Positions 1 to 11,640 of a stretch of DNA of 64,000 nt are shown piece after piece. Position numbers and translations under genes: made by a program. Position 1 is the stretch's first letter. Each line of letters starts with the position of its first letter. Source of the stretch: Panicum virgatum (taxonomy: Eukaryota; Streptophyta; Magnoliopsida; Poales; Poaceae); contig NC_053137.1 of the NCBI RefSeq assembly GCF_016808335.1, positions 48,599,781 through 48,663,780 of the forward strand, written 5' to 3'. The notes beneath the pieces were generated by a model, which worked only from the letters and a program-made list of their open reading frames with translations, did no database searches and was not told where the DNA came from.

Positions 1-571
1 GTAACCATTGCGATTTAATTTGAATTAGTGATAAATTTATGTCCATTGCAAGGTATGGAGGTAGGTGCAGATGATCTCGGTGTACCTCTTTAATTTTGAA
101 TCCAGCTAGAATATTGGTAGAAGCACCCAGGAATGGAGCTGGTACCTCAAATGAAGGTGAGAAGGATGAATTTATGTCGGGAAATTGAATTTCAGTTTGT
201 GCATCCATAGTTAGGTTCTACAGTTCCACAAAGATTTTCTTGGCAGCGTTTTGGGCGGCTGCATCGATCTGGGCGGTGAATGTTGATGACGCACTTGAAG
301 CGATTCCATTTGTGGTGGAAGGTTGCTTTGGTATGTCGATATGGTGACCTGATTGTTCCTGAAAGGATAAGAGGTATAGGTAAGGAAAGAGTTATTGGGA
401 GAGTGTGGCTACAGAAGAAATGATGACATTTGGTAACATTTTTTAAAAAATGAAATGAAAGAAACATGTTTTTCTTTTGTAAAATTTCATTGGCAGCACT
501 TGAATTTAGAAGCACCTTGGAAATTGCAGAAACTTCTATTTTTCTTTTCTGTTAAAAAAACAGGGAGAGTG
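1..571. other. Unassigned sequence left of an LTR-like end
   Basis: No convincing coding frame is visible. The block ends in a purine-rich run (ACAGGGAGAGTG, about 560-571) directly before an LTR-like TG start. It may therefore be the 3' internal part of an LTR retrotransposon that begins outside the window. The longest frame (minus strand, 107 codons) has no recognisable domain. Confidence 0.3.
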
Positions 572-749
572 TGTTAGAGTATATTAGGCAACTCCGGATA
601 TGGTTAGTTTAGGATTGATTGTAATCCTAGGATAACCTTCCTTATTTCTAGGAGAGGCTACTTGCCCTCCAAGCCAAGTACTTCTATATAATCAGCCTAG
701 GGGTTCAAGCAATACATCGACCACATTATACGCATACTACTTTCCTACA
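572..749 (+). repeat. Short LTR-like sequence (possible copia/TRIM 3' LTR)
   Basis: The segment starts TGTTAGAGTATATTAGG directly after a polypurine tract and ends ...TTTCCTACA, so it has TG...CA termini. It contains a TATA-like CTATATAATC near 685. At 178 bp it is short for an LTR. No second LTR or target-site duplication can be checked because the element would extend left of the window. Classification rests on the PPT plus TG/CA ends only. Confidence 0.4.
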
Positions 750-3700
750 GAGTGTCATAAACTGGAGTGGGTTACAGATAAGATATTTTTTTCTTTATGT
801 ATAGTTTGATGGCATTATAAGGTTTCAAGGTTATTTGGGCACAATATAATGCATGTCATTAGGAGGTGAAGTAGAAAAGAATTTTGTGCCCTAAAGCTGA
901 ATGAACCTCTTATGCTTGGTACACATACTAAGAGTATGATTGTTCATATCATTGAGGGCGAGAGGAGAGTAGCAAGCATTCATTATGCAATAGTAAACAT
1001 CATTTTTTTCTTAATGGTATTGGTTTTTGAGAAATGTGGATGCAAAATAAATGAGGTTGTAATAGAAAGAGCTAAGAAGGCTGCAAATGTGGCCTGTGTT
1101 GAATGTCTTCAAGTTGCAACTATATAGTCATAGCAACCGAGTATCTGCGGAACAAGTGATTTTATTTACCTCAAATTGAACCATGTGCGAATTTCGTCCT
1201 ATGAGTCTCCTGTTGTTCCATTGTAATGATGAAGCTTTGGATTTAGCAAACACAAGGTATCAAGCTGTATCTCCTGAAGTAATTTCAGTTAGATGCTTTG
1301 CTGTTCATTACAAATTTTATGACCTTATAAAATAATAAAATATGTATTTAAGCAATCAAATCTTTGCAAGTTCACATAGTACTATAAACATGCTACAATC
1401 AATGAAGAGAGAATATTTACAAAGATTCACAATCGGAACCAACATTTACATGTTTTTTGGACTGGTAGTAAGTTCATTCTTGTGCAAATATTATTACCAT
1501 ACAATTTTGTTAGAGTAGGAGCAGGTAGAGGCTACTATAGACAACAATCAAAAAGAGAGTTTACCCGCTTGGCTACTTGGTGAAGACCACACATCTTGTA
1601 GTATCATTGAAAGAGCATTGTTGAAATAGGCTTCACAAACATTACATATGGAAAGGTGTTATCTCTATTGGTGCAATTTGAACAGCTTCACAAATAAAAA
1701 AGATAAGAAGCAAATGGCTAAAATTCTGGTCATAAATGTTCCAAAAACATTGTGATGAAAAATCATTTAATATTTTCTAAACCCCTGTAATTGTCACTTA
1801 GGAAAGATCAATTATATTCTATAATGGAATAAAAATGCAATTGGTAGATTTTACTTTCTTTTTCTCAAATTAAGTAAACGAAGGGAGCATATATTTGTAA
1901 AAGAATAATGGTTCTGCAGAAATATAATTTATTTTTCTTGTAATAGAATCTAAATACACATGTACATTTATGTACAATGGTACCAAAGCTAACATCTATG
2001 GTTTTTCCCTGGAAATTTAAATGCAGAACTACATATAGTTACAAAGATGCTACACCTAAACATTTTATTGGTAAATGCATGTACTGCACTGGAGATAATC
2101 TGATTCATTAAGTAGTAGCTTGATATCCTATTATCCCAACCTGAACTTGGATAATCTGATTCTCTACCTTGAAAATAGTCCAATATTTTGTTGGTGCGCA
2201 CGCGGGTGCAGTAAATGCAGGTGCAGTAGGAACCTGCTGCATACATGGGAGGCAATCAAAGTAAATGGCAGACATTTAACTGCTAATTAGACAGAATAAG
2301 TATAACTAAATCATGAAGAACACATATCTATAAAAGTATTCTTCCAATTGGACATGTAGTTCCAAACTTCCAATTCAAATACTTTTGTTGATAAGTCATA
2401 TATTTTACTGAAATGGCAACAACACAGAAAAGGTCTATTGAAAAAGAAAATCGCTGAAGATCAAAATAACTAAGGGTAGACCTACAAGAATAGAGATCCC
2501 AGGCAAAACAATGCACTGTTCCTATGCTAAAATAGAAAGGGGTCGTGTAGAAAAGAATTTAGCACATTACCGTACAACTTAGTGCAATCGCTGGTGCTAG
2601 CTCACGGAAGCTGAATTAGCATTCAACAAAAAAAGATGTGTTTGACAATATCCTATCATGTAGTTTTACTCTTCAAGCCGCTAACATTCATGAAAGCGAG
2701 TGTGCTTGAATCTGAAAATTGTAAAATGGCATGGCGATCTTTATGCACTCGAAGCCAATCTATAAATGAGATCATGGGAAAAACTCTTTGAAAACTATAA
2801 GGAACTTGCCAAGCAGCCGTCCACTATCCACACTTCCTTAAATCTGCAAGGTAGATCAAGAAGTGGTAGGAAACTTAAAGGGATCAAATTGACAACTTTA
2901 TCCTACAGTTCAAAATATCAAATTAAGATTCCAACAGTCCAATTAAAAATTTGTTACTACCTACAACTTTTGCAGCAAACAATTAATGACAGAGTAAGGT
3001 AACTATATTATGAATTGATCAGGTGGTTATGATTACAACATAAATACAACCGTAACTTACCTAAAAGATGATCTAAAAAACTGTTGCAATCTTTTTTTTG
3101 CCCCCAAATATTTAAACTTGACATCCGAATTCGAGCATAAAGAAGGCCTAAAAAGCTCATGAATCTCTTACAACAGTAATATAGATGTCTAGACAAATAA
3201 AACTAACCAAAATCCTTATGGTGAGCATCTCACTGCAAAAGGCTTTCAGAATGACTTTTCAATAAAATTCAGTTGAGCACTGGTGCTGTCTATCGGAGGC
3301 AATTATAAATTTAAAGATTATAAAGGAGTACATACATATTGTTTGGTTTCTCCACTGCTGCTTGCAATGGGTGCATGCTTAGCATTGCGTAGACCTGCAA
3401 ATATAATCCATTGCTGAACCTTAGTTACAACTCTCTGAAGCTAAATTCCTGTAAGGCCATAGGTAATCAGGTAACATACCTAAATTCCTGAAGTATTTCC
3501 AATAGTCCACAGTCGCATGTAGTTATCATCATATCACTGAATCATACACATAGAAGGTTCTGAAAAATAAATATAAGACAACTCCAGGAATCATTGCCTA
3601 GAATAGATAGACACCACATTTCTTATCTAGATTCTAATGTAGCCTACTAACCTTACTGGCATTGTATTATATGCCTTCAAGACATCGATAACTCAGGATG

Positions 3701-4379
3701 ATCAAGACAGTTGCCTTCTGCTAACAGGCATCAGATTTGCCGTGATATTCCCAACCAGGAAAAAGCAATTGCGAAATTGAGAGAAACTGATCTATCAGGC
3801 ACCATTGTAAGGAACAATCACATAGAAAGGGGGACTGGTGATGATCTGATAGCTCACTTCCATCATCGGCCATTCCATCAGAGAACTTGGAACCTTGGTT
3901 TTCTTGAGGTATGCCGAGATGGAGCTGTGTCAGATGATACTATGAACCATGCACGTTTCAGCACTACATAGATACTGAACTGATTCATTTATGTATAAAA
4001 CAAATACTTCAGGCAGCCTAATGGTAGTGCTTGGCGTTGCAAAGTGGTCGCCTTCATTGATGGGGCAGAAACCACCCCTCGTTCCTCCTGCTCCAAGCTG
4101 TAAGGACCCATGGACTGAGGTGTATGATCTGAGAATTGTTGTAAAACCATTAACTGACAACTCAAGTGTAACGCTAATAATGCATTGTATGTTGAATATG
4201 ATCTAGAAGTTGAAATCAGAAGCTAATTTTACTTGCTACCTACCTACAACAGCCTCTCGGTGGCGAGCAGTGCACACATCAAGTGCACGCTTCCAACTTC
4301 TGAAGTTACACAAAACATGTCAACGTAGAGAACGAAGCGAACAACACATGCGGCGGAGACAGTACACAGGGCGGCAAGA
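750..4379. other. AT-rich region without a recognisable gene
   Basis: I find no frame with a known domain over 3.6 kb. Some short stretches look exon-like. On the minus strand about 3353-3396 is bounded by TTTGCAG and a GTATGT donor, and about 3060-3110 ends in a GTAAGT donor. On the plus strand 3711-3971 and 3991-4206 are open and protein-like in composition. I cannot join them into a gene or name a family. They could be remnants of a gene or of a transposon. Confidence 0.4.
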
Positions 4380-5160
4380 GGAATAGAGGAACTTTTTCTT
4401 GGTCGTTGAGGAGGATGGCCTTGCTGCGCTAGGTCTCAACAAGGACGACGCGTCGTCGTCGGTGATGGCCTCGGCACAGTCGGAGCTGCAGAGGCTGGGT
4501 ATGGAGACGGCGCTCTCGTGGTGGAGCTGCGCCAGCGTGGGTGGCCCCGCTGCAGGGATCCTCGCCAAAACCACAGCAATGATTGGATGGAGGGGAGAGA
4601 GGAGAGGGTAGGCAGTGGTGGCATCTGGCCGAATCAAGCGCCCGAGCCGCGATGGCTTGAGCGGACGGAGGCGCGTCGCCCCCCGCGGCTAGAGAAGCGC
4701 CGGCCACATGCTATGCACGCGGATCTGCGCACGCTGACCTCCATCTGCGCGTGGTAGCATGGGACGGGCGCTCCTGCACGGCCGGCCGGCCGGCCAGTGG
4801 GGCTCGCGGCCATGGAGACGCATGAAGAGAGGGGGAGGGAGGTTGGGGAGGTGAAGGGCCGAGGGAGGCGCGCCCAGCCGCCAAGCCGTGCTCGGCGTCG
4901 CGAAGAGTGTGGGGGAAGGGGAGCAGGTCAGGAAGGGGAAAGAGTTGGGGGAGAGGAGGAGGTCCGCGGGCGGCAGCGCCTTGAGGAGCTGCTGTTGGTG
5001 GCGACAGACGTCGTGGCCGCAAGCTTCCTCCTAGAGGTGGAGCCACCCGGCCGCCGTCGCCGGCAGCGCCGCTGTGGCCGCCGCCGTCGCTTCGCCATGG
5101 AAGCGCGTGGATAGGGTACGGGGGAGCAGCGGGGGCCGAGCGATCGGCATCTGTCGGCGG
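4380..5160. other. GC-rich, CpG-rich island, unassigned
   Basis: An abrupt rise in GC and CpG content between AT-rich flanks, with open frames on both strands as expected from base composition. In grasses such islands often mark the 5' end of a gene or a captured gene fragment. None of the six frames contains a domain I recognise. Confidence 0.3.
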
Positions 5161-5710
5161 AAATTAATTTTGCTATCGTGGACCAATGAGAGGGCAAGGA
5201 GGGGTGGAGCTTTAACATATAGAAAAATGTGGTATATGATTACTAGGGGCGGATTTGAAAACAAGCCCATGCTAATCAACTGGTCCAAGCCTTTTTAGAC
5301 AATAGCCCGTGTGGAAAGCGGCCCACCCAGGCATCCACTGCCTAGTGGGCCTTCTTTCCTCAAGACCACGAGTAGTCTGCCTATTTTTTTTCTTTGCCAA
5401 CCAGACATTGTCACACTGATCATGAGATCAACGTCATTGTTGAATCAGAAGTAGCTGAACATTTCCTTGAGTTTTCTTCTTTTGAAATTTTGGTCTTATC
5501 AAGTTTCAGACCAACAATATAGTCATGTGTTTGGCATTACGGTGTTAATATATTTTCCAAAATTGAACCTAAATTATGTAAGCTTAACTTAGGACAAAAC
5601 TAAGATCTCTTACATCTTTTAAGAAGGCACGCTCTATTGATTGCTTTATCAAGTAACAAGGATCACTAGATCAGATGATACCAAATCCTGGCTTTCTTGA
5701 ACCTGGTTGA

Positions 5711-5718
5711 GTCGTGTA

Positions 5719-5763
<45 letters not shown>

Positions 5764-5770
5764 TGTAGCG
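5711..5770. repeat. (AG)20 microsatellite flanked by a 10-bp direct repeat
   Basis: Twenty AG dinucleotides at 5721-5760. The flank GTCGTGTAGC occurs immediately before (5711-5720) and again at the end of the tract (5760-5769). Confidence 0.95.
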
Positions 5771-6245
5771 TGACGCGAACGAGGAGCGGTGGCACTGTCC
5801 GCTCTCCACAACGTTGCATACGTCTCGACCGGCGCCGATGGATCCTTTTTTTAACACAACAAAAGGAGCCGTGCCGTGCCGTTCCGGCCGGGGGTCCGCT
5901 GCGCCCGTCACGTGGCGTCGTCCGCTTAGGCCCAAACGGGCCGGCTCCGTCGAATCGGCCCGCGCCGCTGTGGGCTGCCGAGCGCCGACACAACACATGC
6001 GCCCCGCCTGCACACAGATGATACAGCCATACGGGAGCCGGTGCAACCGAAGCGGCGCAGCGAATGGGGTGGTTGATGGGACGGTGGCTCGTCGCCGTCG
6101 CGCTCGGTAAATAGCAGAGCGGAGTGGGGGCGTCCTCAGTTTCCTACTCCGCCGTTGCCGTATCCGTCGCGCACAAGCAACCAGAGCCAGCCCATTTCGA
6201 TACGCGCGAGGTGAACCAGCTTTCCTGCGATCCCGCACGCGAGCG

Positions 6246-7265
6246 ATGCAGCCGGCCGCGAGGAGGTGGTCGGCGCCGGCGGCCGCGGAGGCCAACAGCC
6301 CTTACGCGATGCCCTCGCCGGTGCAGCCGGCGTCGCCGTCCAAGGGTGCGCGCGCGTTCAGGGCTCCGTGTTCATTCCCGTCCGGCGCTTAGATCTTTAC
6401 CCGGTTTTGGTTGCTGTTCCCGCGCCCAGGCACCACGGAGGCGGTGAAGAGTGCGCTGTCGCGGTGGGGGCGCAAGGTCGGGGAGGCGACCAGGAAGGCG
6501 GAGGACCTGTCGCGCAACACATGGCAGCACCGTGGGTGATTCTTCCTAGCTCGTTGCCCCGCTGCCGCTTTTTCTTTACTAGCTTAATGCCTTAATCATC
6601 ATCCGATTAGTACCGGTAGTTAACCATGCATGGAGTTGAATTCTTCCTTGGTCAGCAGTGAGGACGGCGCCTAGCATCGCGGAGGCGGCGGTGGGAAGGA
6701 TCGCGCAGGGGACCAAGGTCCTGGCGGAGGGCGGCCACGACAGGATATTCCGGCGGGCCTTCAGCGCCCCGCCGGACGAGCAGCTCCGCAAGTCCTACGC
6801 GTGCTACCTCTCCACGGCCGCCGGCCCGGTGGTGGGCGTCCTCTACCTCTCCACAGCCAGGGTCGCCTTCTGCAGCGACGGCCCCCTGTCCTACGAGGCC
6901 GGCGGAGGCGACGGCGGCGGCGACGGCGACAGTGACCGGACGGAGTGGAGCTACTACAAGGTATACTGGTATAGTATCGAGGAACAGCTCGCGTTCAGCG
7001 CTGGGCGTCTGCACGCTCTAGTCCCGCGCGCGACGTTTTTCTCCTCTGTTGGCTGAGACGGTCGGAAGGCGTGCAGGTGGCGATCCCCCTGCACCGGCTG
7101 AGGGCGGCCAGCGCGTCGGCGAGCAAGCTCAACCCAGCGGAGAAGTTCATCCAGCTGGTGTCGGTGGACAGGCACGAGTTCTGGTTCGTGGGGTTCGTCA
7201 ACTACGACGGCGCGGTGGCGCACCTGCAGGAGGCGCTGAGCGGCTTCCACAACCTGCAGGCGTGA
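6246..7265 (+). CDS. GEM-like GRAM-domain protein (GLABRA2 expression modulator family)
   Basis: Four exons with GT-AG introns in consistent phase: 6246-6345, 6430-6531, 6659-6960, 7077-7265, giving 230 residues. The start is the ATG at 6246, followed by a Pro/Ala-rich leader ([20 protein letters not shown]). Exon 2 encodes the family segment with [20 protein letters not shown] and ends NTWQH. Exon 3 reads [20 protein letters not shown], then [17 protein letters not shown], the entry into the GRAM domain (about residues 95-190, with [14 protein letters not shown]). Exon 4 closes it with [10 protein letters not shown] and [18 protein letters not shown] domains bind membranes or phosphoinositides. 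Arabidopsis GEM relatives act in epidermal patterning and ABA responses; which role applies here is not visible. A run of Gly/Asp just before exon 4 is a lineage-type insertion. A TATA-like GGTAAATAG lies near 6106. Confidence 0.9.
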
Positions 7266-9420
7266 GGGGGATCGGATGGCTCTGTACTCTGTTCTCGGCT
7301 TGTCGCTCTGTGGCTTGTGTGCCGCCGACCCCTAGCTGCATTGTTTTTGCAGCGTGCTGTTTAGCTGCGTTTACTACAGTGTACCCGTCTCCGGATTTCA
7401 TGGCATGTTTTGATACAGTTGGTCAGCAAAGAGAACGATTGGGCACTTTCTATTCAAAGAAGGCCACGATTAGGAGTATTCATGAAGATGACCTACTTGG
7501 AGGTGATCACGGACCAGATTAATTAACCTCTGGCCTTCACGATTCTTGTCTGAAGCGTTCTTGTCGTTGCAGAAATAATGTGCCAACTGCTGAGGTTCAC
7601 ACTTTGTTGTCGATCGTTGAATGCAGTTGTGGGCCAAATGACTTCGGATTCCGAACGAAACTGGGCTATTGCTGTCTGACCCGGCCCAACCAATCACTAA
7701 GCCGAGATGCTCGGCTGGTGGGCCGCAATTAGTGGCCTGGGCCAAATCTCTGCATGCTCCCCTAGTCCTGTGTGTGCGCACACGATTCCAACTGAATGGT
7801 TACTCCAACCGGACCGTGTCACACACTCAAAAAAAAAACCCGGACCGTGTTGTCATTGCGCCGTCACGGTACCAATCAAATTCTCGGACTCACTTTTGGC
7901 GGCGGCGACGACTACGTAGTGGGAGTAGGGCGGTACCACGAATCCGCGCCAATCATGCCCGCACGCACGGCCCGGGTCCACACGGGCGCCACAACCACAA
8001 GCAAAGGCAAGCGCCAGACACGGACAGCCCCGCGCAGCAAGCAATCAACCAACCGGCAACCCGACGCCGGGCGCGGCAAAGCGGCGCGACCCAAAGCCGA
8101 GTCGCAAGGGGAAGACCGCATGTGACGCCTGCCTGGCTGCCTCTCCCTATCCCCGCGGACGCGGCCGGGGAACCTCCACCTCCAGCTCCAGCCTCCAGGG
8201 CGACGCCTCGTTTTGTCCCTCTCACGCGCGCCTTTCCCCGCCGATACGTCCCCATCGGGGCGCCGGATCGAGCGTACCCGCGGCGACGGGTGCTTTCCCC
8301 TTTGGGAGGAGAGGGAGGGATCCGGCCATGCGTGGTGGGTGCGCCGGCGACCCGGCCGGTCCAGCCCCCCCGTGCGTGCGTGCGTGCGTGCTCGCATGTG
8401 TTGGTTGGTGCTGGATGCATGGCCGGCCGCGCCGTGCTTTCCCCCGGCCGACGACGGATCGTAATCATGAGAGGCCGCGACCGGCCCGGGAAAAGCGGCG
8501 GGTGGATTCTCCGGCCAGCCACCGACAGATCTTACCGGACACGGTCAATCGGCCCCGGTCAAGCGCCCCGAGGATTGGGTGGTTGACGCGTGCGTGGGCT
8601 GCTGGCTGCCGATCGGCACGGTGTGCCGACCTCGATAGCTACGTTCCGTGCATGACTGGCCGCATCCGTTTTGATTTATCGATCGCCATGTTTAATTTCA
8701 GGCTCTACATTTTGTCATCCGAGCCCCTGTACGTAAACGCTCGTGTTGCAAAGTGCCATACTGCCACGTCGACAAAGAGACTAGCCGTGCGAATGCGCGG
8801 CAGATAGCGGGGGGCATGGTCGTGGGCAGGCCACTCACGCTCTCGCAACGCGACGACGCCGCCTCACGTAGAGTGTGTGTGCCGCGCCTAAAGCTGCCGC
8901 CTTCTTTGCCCAAAAATCCTAACCGGGCTTTTTACAGCCCCGCCTAGTGCTCCGATCAGAACTCCACCACAGAGAAGCTTGCAATGACAGGGTGATGCGT
9001 GCATGCAGCTGCTAGTGCTCTCGCTTTCCGTCGCTCGCTTTTACAAGCAAAATGGTCGCTAGTTCCGCTCGAGGCATCGGTGGGCATGCAGCGTCCCAGC
9101 AGGCTGCCGCTGCACGGAGACGACGCTCATTATCCAAGGCACGCGCGCAACATTATTGCCATAAGCCATGTCTGTGGCAGCGTCGCCTCTGCTCTCGCTT
9201 TTGCGCTACTCCTTCGACCAAAAGAACAAAAGGAAGGAAGGCCATGCCCGTGCATGCATGCACGCACACAGTCTTTTGCACTGGCAGTGGCAACGCTGCA
9301 GTTCTCAGCTCTGCACTGCTTTGTCGTCGCCTCCAAAAAACACTAGCAGTAGGTCTGTACCGTACCGACTGTGTGTTATCATCTAGTACCCGGGTGACGA
9401 TGGGTTTGAGAGACCGGGTG
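7266..9420. other. GC-rich intergenic region downstream of the GRAM gene
   Basis: The first 200-300 bases are probably the 3' UTR of the GRAM-domain gene. The rest holds long overlapping open frames on both strands that show low-complexity Arg/Pro/Ala composition and no domain, so I treat them as compositional artefacts. A short (GTGC)n run lies near 8370-8390. Confidence 0.5.
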
Positions 9421-9429
9421 TTTTAACTC

Positions 9430-10408
9430 GGGAAAAGTCTGTTTTTCAACCCTGAACTATCACTATAGTCCGATTTTGGCCTTTGAACTACGAAACCGGA
9501 CATCCTACACCTCCAACTAACGAAACCGTTTGAAAAACAACCCTGGCTCAGCCAAAGGCGGTTTTGCTATAGTAAAATTTCCAGATTTCTAGAATTTCAC
9601 ATCTCTCTTAATTAAATAATAAAGAAAGTATAGTTAATATTGTCTAAAAATCATGATATTTTTTTGGGAGGTAGATCAAAAGACAAGGAATTTATTTTGG
9701 CTAGATGTGATACATTAAACATAATGGAATTTGAATTATAAAATTTTAAATATAGGTAGAATTCAAAATTCCTTGAATTTTTAGGTCAGCTAAACCTATG
9801 ATAAAATGCATTAAAAATATGATAATTCATAATTTTTTATTTAGTTTAGTTAGGTACTTTTTATTAGCCCAAGTTCTATAGAAAATTCATAAATTAAAAT
9901 TTGAGGAATCAAATTTGATTCAAATTTGAGCGTTGTGAAGGAATTCAAAAACTTTCATAAAAACTTGGGCCAATAAAAAATACCTTATTAAACTAAATAA
10001 AAAATTATGAATTATCATATTTTTAGTTCATTTTTATCAAAGGTTTAGCTGACCCAAAAATTGAAGATATTTTGAATTCTACCCATTTTTAAAATTTTAT
10101 AATTCAAATTCCATTATGTTTAATGTATCACATCTAGCCAAAATAAATTCCTTGTCTTTTGATCTACCTCCCAAAAAAATATCATGATTTTTAGACAAAA
10201 TTAACTATGCTTTCTTTATTATTTAATTCAGAGAGGTGTGAAATTCTAGAAATCTGGAAATTTTACTGTAGCAAAACCGCTTTTGGCTGAGCCAGGGTTG
10301 TTTTTCAAATGGTTTCGTTAGTTGGAGGTGTAGGATGTCCGATTTCGTAGTTCAAGGGCCAAAATCGGACTATCGTGATAGTTCAGGGTTGAAAAACAGA
10401 CTTTTCCC
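9430..10408. mobile_element. Near-palindromic Mutator-type MITE (979 bp)
   Basis: The whole element is one long inverted repeat. It starts GGGAAAAGTCTGTTTTTCAA and ends with the reverse complement, each arm being about 480 bp, with the centre near 9919. A perfect 9-bp target-site duplication TTTTAACTC flanks it (9421-9429 and 10409-10417), the length made by Mutator-superfamily transposases. No transposase is encoded. The arms match closely but not perfectly, with small substitutions and indels near the centre. An RNA copy would fold into a very long hairpin. Confidence 0.92.
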
Positions 10409-10417
10409 TTTTAACTC

Positions 10418-11640
10418 TCATGAACGCTCGATTTTGGTAAGCATCCGGATTAAGGTCCAACATTGAATTGAAAATCCCAAATCAAAATCTTAACCTCACC
10501 GGAGACTTGCCGGAGTCGAGGAAGATGACCGGAACTCAAGTGCGTGGTGGCGCAGTGCAAATCAGACGCGTGGCTTGAATCACCTACGGAATTCCCGATA
10601 TCGGGGAGCCTTAAAACGCTCAGGTCTGGAAACTACAGTAGTCGGTGTCAGAGGGATTTTCTTAGTTGGCACGCGAGCGCTACTAGCACATAGCAGCGAA
10701 CAGACATACTAGTCATAATATATTTTACTTTACCTGATTATATTCTCTGTCGTCAACGGACATCTTCATGGAACATGGGTGTTCGCTTGCAACTGTAGCA
10801 GCAAATGGCGAGCCAGCTCTAGTTGGAACCACGTGGACTCTTTTGTGTCCTCTCATTTATCATCTTTTCATTTTTTCCGTTTTGATTTTTCTCTGCGACA
10901 TGAGCAACACGCCAACGGTGCATTTTTTTATAAGTTGGAATGTCTTCGTAGAACTTTTGTATGCACACATATCTCAGATTTCTAATACCACAAGCCGAAT
11001 TCCTTATAGTGCGTGCGCGCGTCACTACTTATTGCCACTGCGTCGCTATTTAGAGATATTACTTCCCAATTTCTGCTTCGGATTCAGCCCGTATCGACCG
11101 AATCTCATCTACCGCTTCGTATATATATATGCACCTTTTTCCTAACTTTTCCCCCTTTCCCCTTCCTTTGGCCCGGCCTCGAGTTGCAGGTGAAAGGGGA
11201 TCGCCGGATTTGAGAGATTCGAGGGAGACAGGGCGGCGAATCACCAGAGACCCGCGTTGATCTCCACGTCATGAGCCTCACTTGCCGTGCAATTCATCCG
11301 CGCCGAGGCGGAGTACGCACGGGAAGCGAGCGGAAGCCGCGCCGAGTTCGCCGCGCACTCCGTCTCGTCTGTTTCATCGGGGAGTAAGCCGGAGACGAGG
11401 AGGCAGCCGCCGCGCCGAGCTCCACCGCATTTTGGTCGACGCCGGAGTCGAGGAGGCAGCCGCGCCAGCTCACCGCGCACTCCGTCTCGCCTGCTTCGTC
11501 GGCGATATGTGTAAGGGTCCAGTTTTTTATATATTTTTTGTTTCTTCATATATATGTATTTTTTTGTTTTTTTGTTCCAATTTGAGATGTGTGTATTATT
11601 AATCAATTTGTGATGAGGGTCCTAAAATAAATTAGTTTAT
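10418..11640. other. Unassigned region with a promoter-like AT box and GC-rich segment
   Basis: AT-rich sequence up to about 11120 contains a TATATATAT run (about 11119). A GC-rich segment follows at 11160-11510 that could be a leader or captured exon. No domain is recognisable in any frame. It may form the 5' portion of the AAAGTT-rich element that follows. Confidence 0.3.

Noticed and set aside
7669..8586. 305-codon plus-strand frame downstream of the GRAM gene
   Set aside because: Arg/Pro-rich with no domain; antisense frames of similar length are present, so it is a GC-content artefact.
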